Shown piece by piece: positions 17,046 through 25,631 of a stretch of DNA of 64,000 nt. The stretch is taken from the NCBI GenBank assembly GCA_964532405.1, contig CAZHIC010000009.1, positions 1 to 64,000 on the forward strand, read 5' to 3'. The number at the start of each line of letters is the position of its first letter. The stretch's first letter is position 1. Below the pieces are notes generated by a model that saw only the letters and a list, made by a program, of their open reading frames with translations, searched no databases and was not told the DNA's origin. This DNA comes from PALSA-1006 sp964532405 (GTDB taxonomy: Bacteria; Pseudomonadota; Gammaproteobacteria; Burkholderiales; Gallionellaceae). Both the position numbers and the translations under genes were made by a program.

Positions 17046-18737
17046 ATGATCGCGAGATGGTGGGGTTTTCTCAGTATCCAAGTCAAGCTGACGCTGTTGA
17101 TTCAAGTCAGTCTGGTGATCATTTTGGCTTTCGCCCAGAGATGGGTGATGTCCAGCTTTGAAGATAAGATCATCGAGTCGGCAAAAGTTCGCGCTTTTGA
17201 GGCTGCGGACGGAATCATCAATGGTATGAATATGCTGATGCTGACAGGGCAAATCGGCGATCCGAAAGTCCGGGCGTTGTTCATAGAGAAGATGGGCAAG
17301 TCTCAGGGCATTAAAGAATTGCGCATCTTTCGGGCGGAGCAAGTCAAAAAACAATTCGGCATCGGGCTTCCCGAGGAACAACCCAAGGATGCAATTGATC
17401 AACTTGTCCTGGATACAGGCAAGCCCTATTTTGAGCGTCGAAAGGCCGAAGCGCACACGCTGAGAGCCGTGATCCCGTTTATCGCCGACCACGACTTTAA
17501 GGGCACCGACTGCTTGGCCTGCCATAACGTCAAGGTGGGAAGCGTGAACGGCGCTGCCAATATCGTACTCGATCTGAGCGATGAAATAGGCATGATCGCG
17601 ACAATCAATCGCTGGCTGTGGCTGGGGCAGCTGGTTTTGCAGATCATCCTGTTTTTCGTCATAGATACCCTGCTTCGCGCCTTTACTCGTCCAGTCGCGA
17701 AACTGGAGGCGGTGATGACTGCAATGCAGGTCGATGGGGATCTTTCGCGGCGGGTCGATATTCACGGGACGGATGAAATCGGCCGGATGGCGCATGCCTT
17801 CAATGCGCTGGCCGACAGTTTGCAGAAAAGCGTGAATCAGGTTAAAGAAGGGCAGGATAAGCTCAGATTGTCGGCGCAGGTGTTCGTGAATAGCGCCGAA
17901 GCCATTGTCATTACGGACATTGAAAATAACATCATTCAAGTCAACAAGGCTTTTACCGATATCACGGGTTACTCGTCGGATGAGGTGATAGGGAAGAACC
18001 CGCGTATCTTGCAATCGGGACAGCAGGGCGCAGATTTTTACCGCGAAATGTGGGAATCCTTGCTGGACAAGGGGAGCTGGCAAGGCGAAATTATGGATAG
18101 ACGGAAAAGTGGTGAAATCTATCCCAAGTGGCTTTCGATTGCTGTCGTGCGCAATGAGCAGGGGGCTATTGCAAACTATATCGCCCTGTTCTCGGACATT
18201 ACCGAACGCAGAGCTTCTTTTGACCGGATACAGCATCTGGCGCATTACGATGCATTGACGCATTTGCCCAATCGCGCACTATTGAATGACCATATCGAGC
18301 TGGCTATTGCGGGAGCGAAGCGTAACGGTACGCAATTGGCAGTTGTTTTTATCGATCTGGATCGCTTTAAAAATGTTAACGACACGATGGGGCATCATGT
18401 GGGCGATATTTTGCTGCAGGCTGTCGCCGAGCGCTTGCGGAAATGCGTGCGGGAATCTGACACGGTAGCGCGCCTGGGAGGAGATGAGTTTGTGATCCTG
18501 CTGAATAACATCAATGGTGAAAAAGACGCGGCGCTAGTCGCCCAAAAGGTGATCGATCTGATCGGTGAGCCATTCATGATCGCGGGCTATCAGGCCGATA
18601 TCGGAAGCAGTATGGGAATCAGTATTTATCCGACTCATGGGTCGGATAGATTTACCTTGCTAAGGCAGGCTGATGCGGCGATGTACCTTGCCAAAGAAAA
18701 AGGCAGGAACAACTTTCAGTTTTTTTCACACCACTAG
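17046..18737 (+). CDS. Membrane diguanylate cyclase with a heme-c sensor domain
   Basis: The 563-residue protein has one N-terminal membrane helix (about 10-32) and a periplasmic sensor region of about 150 residues containing CLACH (156-160), a c-type heme site. A second membrane helix (about 195-217), HAMP (about 220-270), PAS (about 285-395, with NPRILQSGQQ) and GGDEF (about 400-560) follow. The active motif RLGGDEFVIL is intact. No EAL domain is present. It should make cyclic di-GMP in response to a redox or ligand signal at the heme. It is preceded by a terminator and lies between comEA and cysM, which are often adjacent in the class. Confidence 0.88.
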   Translation: MIARWWGFLSIQVKLTLLIQVSLVIILAFAQRWVMSSFEDKIIESAKVRAFEAADGIINGMNMLMLTGQIGDPKVRALFIEKMGKSQGIKELRIFRAEQVKKQFGIGLPEEQPKDAIDQLVLDTGKPYFERRKAEAHTLRAVIPFIADHDFKGTDCLACHNVKVGSVNGAANIVLDLSDEIGMIATINRWLWLGQLVLQIILFFVIDTLLRAFTRPVAKLEAVMTAMQVDGDLSRRVDIHGTDEIGRMAHAFNALADSLQKSVNQVKEGQDKLRLSAQVFVNSAEAIVITDIENNIIQVNKAFTDITGYSSDEVIGKNPRILQSGQQGADFYREMWESLLDKGSWQGEIMDRRKSGEIYPKWLSIAVVRNEQGAIANYIALFSDITERRASFDRIQHLAHYDALTHLPNRALLNDHIELAIAGAKRNGTQLAVVFIDLDRFKNVNDTMGHHVGDILLQAVAERLRKCVRESDTVARLGGDEFVILLNNINGEKDAALVAQKVIDLIGEPFMIAGYQADIGSSMGISIYPTHGSDRFTLLRQADAAMYLAKEKGRNNFQFFSHH

Positions 18738-18783
18738 CACTAGTCTAAAGCTGGTCGCGTGATGTGGCGTTCAGTGCGCACAT

Positions 18784-19125
18784 TCAAGCGAGCACATTCA
18801 CATTTGATCCGATTGTTTGACTTTCAATGGAGCCGGACGACAGCGCGGAGAGGGTCTGCTGAGAGGCTTGTTGCGCGGATTGTGCATTTTTTTCAATCCG
18901 CTCCAGCGTGTTCGTCTGCGCCTGAGACCCTTCGAGTTGCTGAATACCCTGAGTTTTCTTCTGTAATATGGCGAGATAGGTCAGGTCTTTGTCTAACTGC
19001 GCCTCATCTTGACGTAGTTGAGATTCACTTGCGATCACGTTCGCACGATCAGACGCCACCCTCTGTTGCGCAACAGAGGTTCGCACATAGATGTTGCTGA
19101 TCGAATTTACGGATATTGCACTCAT
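18784..19125 (-). CDS. Small coiled-coil protein of unknown function
   Basis: The 113-residue protein starts MSAISVNSISNIY and contains a long amphipathic helix rich in Gln, Ala and Ser. It has no signal peptide or membrane segment. The composition resembles flagellar or secretion-type helical proteins, but I do not recognise the family. It is convergent with the diguanylate cyclase and divergent from flhD. Confidence 0.5.
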   Translation of the reverse strand: MSAISVNSISNIYVRTSVAQQRVASDRANVIASESQLRQDEAQLDKDLTYLAILQKKTQGIQQLEGSQAQTNTLERIEKNAQSAQQASQQTLSALSSGSIESQTIGSNVNVLA

Positions 19126-19491
19126 GGCAGCATTCCCAAGTCGTACGGATCATGTTGTTTGTGTTAATTTTCATGATAACCGCCAGCCAGTTGTTTCTTA
19201 AATACTACTCTGACGCACTATTGTCAATCGCTTGGAACGGCAGCTTGCCTTGCGGAAAAAATCTGCTCGGGCGAATAGGCGTGTAAATATCGCTTTATTC
19301 ACTCCTCGGTGCGAGTCAAAAATCCTGATAATGAGCCGATCTTAAAAGCATTGTTGTAAGTGTTCTTCCTACGCAAAGATTTGATTCTTTCCCTACACGA
19401 TAATTAGCTTTCCTCTGATTTATTCTGTGCCGTATCCCGCGCAGAATGCAACCGTCGAATGAGAAATCAAATTACTTGCCGGGAGATGAAA
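19126..19491. promoter_or_regulatory. Intergenic region upstream of flhD
   Basis: About 365 bases separate the minus-strand gene from the flhD start. The region is AT-rich and must hold the promoters of both. I see no clear operator or sigma-54 element. Confidence 0.35.
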
Positions 19492-19812
19492 ATGAATGCG
19501 AACCAAATCCATGAAGAGATCAAAGAGACCAACCTTTCTTTTATGTTGCTTGCACAACAGATGATTCGCGGTGACAAGGCCGGTGCCATGACAAATTTCG
19601 GCGTAAACGAAGAAATGGCTGGTCTGGTAGCCGGGCTCTCTGCCGCACAGATGCTCAAGATGTCGGCTTCCAATATGTTGCTGTGCTGCTTCCGCTTCGA
19701 TGAGAGTTTGCTGCTCAATATGCTGAGTGATTATAAAAAGGACGGCGTGCTTGCAAAGGCCTCTTCTGTCGCTCCCAAGGCGGTGCGCGTGGCTGAAGCG
19801 GTGGCCGCGTAA
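19492..19812 (+). CDS. flhD: FlhD-like transcriptional regulator
   Basis: The 106-residue protein starts at the ATG six bases after GGGAG. The sequence NLSFMLLAQQMIRGDKAGAM, then GVNEEMAGLVAGLSAAQM and CCFRFDESLLLNML, aligns along its length with enterobacterial FlhD. FlhD normally binds FlhC as FlhD4C2 to activate flagellar class II genes. No flhC follows within this window and no other flagellar gene is seen, so it is an orphan here. It may act with a distant FlhC or in another process. Confidence 0.75.
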   Translation: MNANQIHEEIKETNLSFMLLAQQMIRGDKAGAMTNFGVNEEMAGLVAGLSAAQMLKMSASNMLLCCFRFDESLLLNMLSDYKKDGVLAKASSVAPKAVRVAEAVAA

Positions 19813-19888
19813 ATTTGCCGTAAAGTATTTGCGACACCCTTGAAAGACAGATGCAAGTGCCGATTACCCAATTACACGGGAGGCTATC

Positions 19889-20065
19889 ATGATCAAAATA
19901 TTTCTTACCATTGACCCCGCTACAGGCAGAGGTCTTTACGATAACGAATCCCAATTGTTGGGGCGATTCACTTGCATCACCGATGCGGAAACGGAGTTGG
20001 GTGACTTGCTCAGATTTTGCAGTATCCGTTCCGAAATCGACCATTTCCAAAGCGTAGATTTCTGA
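19889..20065 (+). CDS. 58-residue protein of unknown function
   Basis: ATG 19889 is preceded by GGGAGG at an ideal distance. The product (MIKIFLTIDPATGRGLY at the start, HFQSVDF at the end) is short and compact, without membrane segments. It follows flhD by 76 bases in the same direction. I do not recognise it. The good ribosome site and sensible composition support a real gene. Confidence 0.5.
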   Translation: MIKIFLTIDPATGRGLYDNESQLLGRFTCITDAETELGDLLRFCSIRSEIDHFQSVDF

Positions 20066-20172
20066 AGTCGGATCGAATCCGGCCGCCACTTTTTAATGCC
20101 TCAGCTATAATCCACAAGGTGCCGCCTGCCTATGCAGCGGCATCTTTGTATTTGTGATTCTCCGGGGAAAAA

Positions 20173-20613
20173 ATGAATAATTTTTCTATGCTTCAAGCGC
20201 TGTCAGGCGGCGTTCTGATCGGCCTCTCTGCCGCGCTCTTGCTGTGGTTGACTGGTCATGTGGCAGGGATAAGCGGCATCATCGGGCGGCTGTTGTTTGC
20301 GGTCAAGAAATCTGATGAAGTGATTTGGCGCGTACTGTTTTTGGTTGGTCTAGTAGCGGGAGCGAAACTGTATTATCTGGGTTTTGCCGAGGCACCGGCT
20401 GGGCGGGAATATTTCCCCGTGTGGCTCTTGGTCGTTTCTGGATTATTGGTGGGCTTCGGCTCTTCACTGGGTAAGGGCTGCACCAGCGGACACGGTGTGT
20501 GCGGGCTGGGCAGGCTGTCTTTGCGCTCGCTGGTTGCGACGCTGACCTTTCTAAGTGTGGCGATCATCACCACATTTTTTGTGCGCCATCTCTTCGGATT
20601 GGGAGCGCACTGA
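20173..20613 (+). CDS. YeeE/YedE-family transporter, first half
   Basis: The 146-residue protein has four hydrophobic helices and the signature GFGSSLGKGCTSGHGVCGLGR, the cysteine-bearing motif of the YeeE/YedE (DUF395) family that moves thiosulfate or related sulfur compounds. Its stop and the next start share a base (TGATG), as usual for the split pair. The downstream cysM makes a sulfur-uptake role plausible. Confidence 0.85.
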   Translation: MNNFSMLQALSGGVLIGLSAALLLWLTGHVAGISGIIGRLLFAVKKSDEVIWRVLFLVGLVAGAKLYYLGFAEAPAGREYFPVWLLVVSGLLVGFGSSLGKGCTSGHGVCGLGRLSLRSLVATLTFLSVAIITTFFVRHLFGLGAH

Positions 20614-21077
20614 TGGCTAAATATATTGTTGGATTGTTGACAGGTTTGATATTCGGTTTCGGACTTGCGCTATCGGGCATGACGCAACCCGAGAAAGTAC
20701 TGGGATTTCTGGACATGGCAGGACGTTGGGATCCCAGCCTGCTGTTCGTTCTGGGCGGTGCGGTCGGCGTGACCTTGATCAGTTTCCGCTTCATCCTGCG
20801 CTGCAAAAAGCCCGTGCTGGATAGCCGCTATTATTTTTCCGACGAGACCCACATCGACCGTTCGCTGGTAATCGGCGCGGTTCTATTCGGCATCGGCTGG
20901 GGTATAGGGGGATATTGTCCCGGCCCTGCCGTGGCATTGATTGCGGCACCCAGTTGGGAGTTGTGGGCTTTTTTGCCAGCCATGTTATTGGGGATATTCC
21001 TGCAAAAATATTGGGCTGCCAGACTTGAAGGAAAAGCCGTAGTGATCGAAGTCGCCGAGCAAAACGATTGTTCTTAG
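20613..21077 (+). CDS. YeeE/YedE-family transporter, second half
   Basis: The 154-residue partner has GLALSGMTQPEKVLGFLD at the N-terminus and GIGWGIGGYCPGPAVAL, the matching second pore motif with its conserved Cys. Four membrane helices are predicted by eye. Overlap with the preceding gene indicates that the two form one transporter. Longer starts upstream would overlap it heavily and are rejected. Confidence 0.85.
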   Translation: MAKYIVGLLTGLIFGFGLALSGMTQPEKVLGFLDMAGRWDPSLLFVLGGAVGVTLISFRFILRCKKPVLDSRYYFSDETHIDRSLVIGAVLFGIGWGIGGYCPGPAVALIAAPSWELWAFLPAMLLGIFLQKYWAARLEGKAVVIEVAEQNDCS

Positions 21078-21187
21078 TGAAAATAGTCGTTAGTTTTTAA
21101 TCGCTAGATGTTAGTAAAGCACCTCGCAGCGGTCAACCAACTAATGACTAATGACTAGCGTTTAACGACTTTCCTTTAGGAAATTGT

Positions 21188-22075
21188 ATGTATAAATCGA
21201 TTGAAGATTGTGTCGGCAATACCCCGTTGGTCAGGTTGAAGCGTATCCCCGGCAAGACTTCCAACATCATTCTGGCAAAACTTGAAGGCAACAATCCGGC
21301 TGGTTCGGTGAAAGACCGTCCGGCGTTGTCGATGATCACACGCGCTGAAGCGCGCGGAGAGATCAAGCCGGGGGATACGCTCATCGAGGCGACCAGCGGC
21401 AATACGGGCATCGCCTTGGCGATGGCGGCTGCTATGCGCGGCTATAAAATGATTCTGGTGATGCCCGAGAATCAAAGCGTGGAGCGTCGTCAGACCATGC
21501 GCGCGTTTGGTGCGGAGCTGCTGCTCACGCCGAAAGAAGGCAGCATGGAACTGGCGCGCGACACCGCAGAAAAATTACGCGATTCAGGTGCGGGCATCAT
21601 CCTCGACCAGTTCGCCAATCCCGACAACCCGTTGGCGCATTACGAAGGCACTGCGCCGGAAATTTGGCGCGACACGCAAGGCAAGATCACGCATTTCGTC
21701 AGCAGCATGGGTACGACGGGAACCATCATGGGCTGCTCGCGTTTCTTCAAGGAAAGAAATTCAAACATCCAAATCATCGGCGCACAGCCGGAAGAGGGCG
21801 CGCAAATTCCCGGTATACGCAAATGGCCGCAGGCCTATCTGCCGAAAATATACGATCCGAAGAATGTGGACAGGTTGGAAAATGTCGGCCAGCAAGAGGC
21901 CGAGGAAATGACGCGGCGGCTGGCGAGCGAAGAAGGCATCTTTTGCGGCATCTCTTCAGGCGGGGCATTGAGCGTGGCGCTGCGCATTTCGCGGCAAGTC
22001 GAGAACGCGACCATTGTTTTCATTGTCTGTGATCGGGGCGACCGCTATCTTTCAACGGGAGTTTTTCCTTCCTGA
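21188..22075 (+). CDS. cysM: Cysteine synthase B
   Basis: The 295-residue PLP enzyme has the lysine motif NPAGSVKDRPA, the substrate loop EATSGNTGIALA and the phosphate-binding SSMGTTGT. Length and the SMELARD region fit CysM rather than CysK. It makes cysteine, or S-sulfocysteine from thiosulfate. A YeeE/YedE pair upstream could supply thiosulfate. Confidence 0.93.
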   Translation: MYKSIEDCVGNTPLVRLKRIPGKTSNIILAKLEGNNPAGSVKDRPALSMITRAEARGEIKPGDTLIEATSGNTGIALAMAAAMRGYKMILVMPENQSVERRQTMRAFGAELLLTPKEGSMELARDTAEKLRDSGAGIILDQFANPDNPLAHYEGTAPEIWRDTQGKITHFVSSMGTTGTIMGCSRFFKERNSNIQIIGAQPEEGAQIPGIRKWPQAYLPKIYDPKNVDRLENVGQQEAEEMTRRLASEEGIFCGISSGGALSVALRISRQVENATIVFIVCDRGDRYLSTGVFPS

Positions 22076-22109
22076 ATATGTTCCAAGTTTGAGAGTATTC
22101 ACGCTATCC

Positions 22110-22598
22110 ATGCCTAAAGAAAAAATCAGAGTTTTGTTTGTCTGCATGGGCAATATCTGCCGCTCTCCTACTGCCGAAGCGGTGTTTCGTCATTATGTCG
22201 AGAAGGCGGGATTAAGCCCGCATATGCATATCGATTCGGCTGGTACGCACGATTACCACATCGGCGACGCACCGGATGCGCGCACGCTAAACGCCGCGAA
22301 GCAGCGCGGCTATGACATGAGCCAGTTGCGCGGCCGTCAGGTAGAGGCGGATGACTTCAAGTGTTTCGACTACGTGCTGGCGATGGATGAGGCGAATCTC
22401 TCTATTCTGCAACGCTTGCGTCCGCACGATGCACAGAGCCATCTCGGCCTGCTTCTTAAGTTCGCCGAACGCCATGTCGAGCGCGAGGTTCCCGATCCTT
22501 ACTACGGCGTGGCGCAAGGCTTCGAGCACGTGCTGGATATGGTGGAGGATGCGGCGGACGGGTTGTTGCGGCATATCCGGCAGCAACATCAAGTTTAA
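22110..22598 (+). CDS. Low-molecular-weight protein tyrosine phosphatase
   Basis: The 162-residue protein starts at ATG 22110. It has the P-loop VCMGNICRSPTAE (CX5R) and the general-acid motif DPYYG. It removes phosphate from tyrosine or small phosphoesters. The gene is convergent with rne, with a bidirectional terminator between them. A longer frame upstream overlaps cysM and is rejected. Confidence 0.92.
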   Translation: MPKEKIRVLFVCMGNICRSPTAEAVFRHYVEKAGLSPHMHIDSAGTHDYHIGDAPDARTLNAAKQRGYDMSQLRGRQVEADDFKCFDYVLAMDEANLSILQRLRPHDAQSHLGLLLKFAERHVEREVPDPYYGVAQGFEHVLDMVEDAADGLLRHIRQQHQV

Positions 22599-22606
22599 TT
22601 GCTGTT

Positions 22607-22662
22607 GGTAGAGCCGTGCCCTGCACGCGAACACTATGGTCGCGAGAGGTGCATGTTCCTGC
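22607..22662. repeat. Degenerate copy of the GTAGGAGCGTGCC palindrome
   Basis: GTAGAGCCGTGCCCTGCACGCG and a loose inverted counterpart resemble the perfect palindrome at 26714-26769, with several substitutions in each arm. Confidence 0.55.
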
Positions 22663-22676
22663 CATTAGCCGGAAAT

Positions 22677-22715
22677 AAAAAAGCCGCCCGATTTTCATCG
22701 TGCGGCTTTTTGTTT
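22677..22715. terminator. Bidirectional terminator between phosphatase and rne
   Basis: AAAAGCCGC (22679-22687) and GCGGCTTTT (22702-22710) pair perfectly. The A-run on one side and T-run on the other suit both converging genes. Confidence 0.85.
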
Positions 22716-22724
22716 TGTTGCTGT

Positions 22725-25250
22725 TTACTTCGTTTGCTGCGTTTCGATCATGACCAGCGGCTCGTTGTTTTCGGCCGTGTAGACTTCGCGCGGACGAGAA
22801 CGGCGACGCGGAGCGGATGAACTGCTCTCCTGCGGTACTACGATGCTGGCTGCCTTGTTCGGATCGGTTTCGATCATCACAAGACCGGCTGCGCTCAGCG
22901 ACGGCGCAACGCTATCTTGCACTGGAGCAATGCTGGCAACAACCGGAGTAGCGGCTTCAACTGCAGGTGCGACAGGTTCAGCCACGATGCGCTCTACAGC
23001 GGGCATCGCTTGAGTTGCGACGACTTTCGTTGCGACTTCCGCTGCTGCGTACGCGGGGGCAACAGGTAGCGGTGCGGCGTGTTGCTGCTCGGCTACTTCC
23101 CTTGTCGGCATGGCAGTCACGGCGACATCGTTTGCAGCTACGCTTGCAACGGCTTCGTTTGCGAGCATTTCATTGCCGCCAGGTTGGACGATTTGCTGCT
23201 CGCGTTTTTCGCGTTCACGACGGCCACCTCGACGACCGCGCTTGCGGCCTTGAGTGCTGCCTTCTTCGCCGTTTTGCTCGCTGGCGGCAACGGGTTTCGC
23301 GGTTTCCAAAACCGGTTTTTCAGCAGGAGCCGGACGCGGTTGACGCGGTGGACGCTCGCCGCGCGGTTCGTGTGATCCCTTGTTCTGCGGGGAGTTTTCA
23401 GGACGGGGTGCATTGGTATCGTCGCGGTCGCGGCGCGGCTTATTGCGTTGACGGTTGCCCTGCTGCTGGCCGCCTTCGGGGCGCTCGCCACGGTTGCTGT
23501 CACGTTCGCGGCGCGGATTTTGCGGGCGCGCGGCCTTGACAGGTGCAGCCGGTTTGCTTGCTTCGCTCGAACCGAAAAGCCAGCCGAACAGTTTGCCGAA
23601 CAGCGAAGTTGAAGCGGCTTTTTGCTCTTCGCGCATAGGAGCCGGTTGAGACGGCGTGATGCCCTTTACCGCAGCCTGTGGGCGTTGGGCTTTGACTTCC
23701 TCAGCCGAAGCCGGTTTCGCCGCTTTGGTTTCGTCCGGTTTTTCCACCATCTTGTAGCTGGCTTGCAGGTGCTCCGCAGTGATGTCGTCAGGACGCAAAC
23801 GGTTCACGGTGTAATGCGGCGTTTCCATGTGCGGGTTCGGGATCAGCGTGATGTTGACCTTCAAACGCGATTCGATGCGGTGAATGTCGGCACGCTTTTC
23901 GTTGAGCAGGAAGGTGGCAACGTCGACCGGAACTTGCGCGTGGATGGCGGCGCTGCTGTCCTTCATCGCTTCTTCCTGAATGATGCGCAGGATGTTCAAC
24001 GCGGAAGACTCGGTGCCACGGATATGGCCGATGCCGTTGCAGCGCGGGCAAGGGGAGAAGCTGCCTTCTTCCAGACTCGGCGCCAAGCGTTGACGCGACA
24101 GTTCCAGCAAACCGAAGCGCGAAATCTTGGCGGTCTGCACGCGGGCGCGGTCATAACGCAGCGCATCGCGCAAACGGTTTTCCACATCGCGCTGGTTCTT
24201 GCTCGACTCCATGTCGATGAAGTCGATGACAATCAAGCCGCCCAAGTCGCGCAGGCGCACTTGGCGCGCGATTTCATCAGCCGCTTCCAGATTGGTGTTG
24301 TAGGCCGTGGTCTCGATGTCGGAGCCGCGTGTCGAGCGCGCGGAGTTGATGTCGATGGCGGTGAGCGCCTCGGTGTGGTCGATGACGATCGCGCCGCCGG
24401 AAGGCAGGTTGACCTGACGCGCGTGCGCGGATTCGATCTGGTGTTCGATCTGGAAACGCGAGAACAGCGGCACATCGTCTTGATAACGCTTGATGCGATT
24501 GACGTTGTCCGGCATCACCGTGCTCATGAAAGCTTGCGCTTGTTCGAAGATATCGTCGGTGTCGATCAAAATCTCGCCGATTTCAGGATTGAAGTAGTCG
24601 CGGATGGCGCGCACCACCAGGCTGCTTTCCAGATAGATCAGGGAAGGTGCTTTTTCGACTTTGGCTGCACCGTCGATGGCGTCCCACAGTTGCTTGAGGT
24701 AGTTTAAATCCCACTGCAATTCTTCGAGGTTGCGTCCGATTCCGGCAGTGCGCGCGATGATGCTCATGCCCTGCGGTACTTCCAGTTGCGCCAGCACGTC
24801 GCGCAACTCGTTGCGGTCTTCACCTTCGATGCGGCGCGATACGCCGCCGCCGTTCGGGTTGTTCGGCATCAGTACGATGTAGCGTCCGGCCAAGCTGATG
24901 TAGGTGGTGAGTGCCGCGCCTTTATTGCCGCGTTCGTCTTTTTCCACTTGCACCAACAGTTCCTGGCCTTCTTTCAGCGCTTCCTTGATGGAGGAACGGC
25001 TGCCTGCGCCTGCGAGATAAAATTGCGGGGAAACTTCTTTGAAGGGGAGAAAGCCGTGGCGATTGCCGCCGTACTCGACGAAACAGGCTTCAAGGCTGGG
25101 CTCGATGCGGGTGATAACTGCTTTGTAGATGTTGCTCTTGCGTTGTTCTTTGCCGGCGGTTTCAATGTCGAGGTCGATGAGTTTCTGACCGTCCACAATG
25201 GCGACGCGGAGTTCTTCCGGCTGCGTCGCATTGAATAGCATGCGTTTCAT
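22725..25250 (-). CDS. rne: Ribonuclease E
   Basis: The 841-residue endoribonuclease processes rRNA and tRNA and starts mRNA decay. Order: S1 domain (about 35-120); 5'-sensor/RNase H-like and DNase I-like catalytic core with IDINSARSTRG and VIDFIDME metal-binding aspartates; Zn-link CPRCNG near residue 405; then a C-terminal half (about 520-841) that is low-complexity, rich in Arg, Glu and Pro, and suited to degradosome scaffolding. A long leader to the divergent rluC fits the known feedback control of rne through its 5' UTR. Confidence 0.95.
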   Translation of the reverse strand: MKRMLFNATQPEELRVAIVDGQKLIDLDIETAGKEQRKSNIYKAVITRIEPSLEACFVEYGGNRHGFLPFKEVSPQFYLAGAGSRSSIKEALKEGQELLVQVEKDERGNKGAALTTYISLAGRYIVLMPNNPNGGGVSRRIEGEDRNELRDVLAQLEVPQGMSIIARTAGIGRNLEELQWDLNYLKQLWDAIDGAAKVEKAPSLIYLESSLVVRAIRDYFNPEIGEILIDTDDIFEQAQAFMSTVMPDNVNRIKRYQDDVPLFSRFQIEHQIESAHARQVNLPSGGAIVIDHTEALTAIDINSARSTRGSDIETTAYNTNLEAADEIARQVRLRDLGGLIVIDFIDMESSKNQRDVENRLRDALRYDRARVQTAKISRFGLLELSRQRLAPSLEEGSFSPCPRCNGIGHIRGTESSALNILRIIQEEAMKDSSAAIHAQVPVDVATFLLNEKRADIHRIESRLKVNITLIPNPHMETPHYTVNRLRPDDITAEHLQASYKMVEKPDETKAAKPASAEEVKAQRPQAAVKGITPSQPAPMREEQKAASTSLFGKLFGWLFGSSEASKPAAPVKAARPQNPRRERDSNRGERPEGGQQQGNRQRNKPRRDRDDTNAPRPENSPQNKGSHEPRGERPPRQPRPAPAEKPVLETAKPVAASEQNGEEGSTQGRKRGRRGGRREREKREQQIVQPGGNEMLANEAVASVAANDVAVTAMPTREVAEQQHAAPLPVAPAYAAAEVATKVVATQAMPAVERIVAEPVAPAVEAATPVVASIAPVQDSVAPSLSAAGLVMIETDPNKAASIVVPQESSSSAPRRRSRPREVYTAENNEPLVMIETQQTK

Positions 25251-25631
25251 ATTTTTTCTCTCCCGCGCTCAGACACGGGCAGGACAAAGCAACACGCGGA
25301 TTAACCGCGATCGAGATTTGGGGTTGTGCAAACAGTGTTGAGATTAAGGTTCCAACGAATGTGCAAGGTATTGTTCTCGGTGTGCTTGTCTAAAAAGTGT
25401 CGCCGATTTTGTTGTAGGGGCGACACGCTAAATTCCACAGGTGTCCAAAATCCCGGATGCCTAGAGCGCGTAAATCAATTACCATCACTGCTTCTCCCGG
25501 TGAGTGACATTAACCGGATTGCGGTTGGTGGAATGGTGCGGCGGCACAGCTGCCTGTTCAACGCAAACGGGGAAATAACTTAACATCCCGCTTTCCATTA
25601 CCTAACTCGCGCGGCGCGAAGTATATTCAAA
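25251..25631. promoter_or_regulatory. Divergent rne/rluC region with an rne leader hairpin
   Basis: This gene-free 381-base region separates rne and rluC and should hold both promoters. GTGTCGCC (25397-25404) and GGCGACAC (25419-25426) form a perfect 8-bp stem with a 14-base loop about 150 bases ahead of the rne start codon. It could be an RNase E autoregulatory element in the leader, by analogy with E. coli. Confidence 0.5.

Noticed and set aside
23622..24707. 361-codon open frame on the plus strand within rne
   Set aside because: It is antisense to the RNase E catalytic core, which has all expected motifs. The frame arises from GC-rich codon bias.
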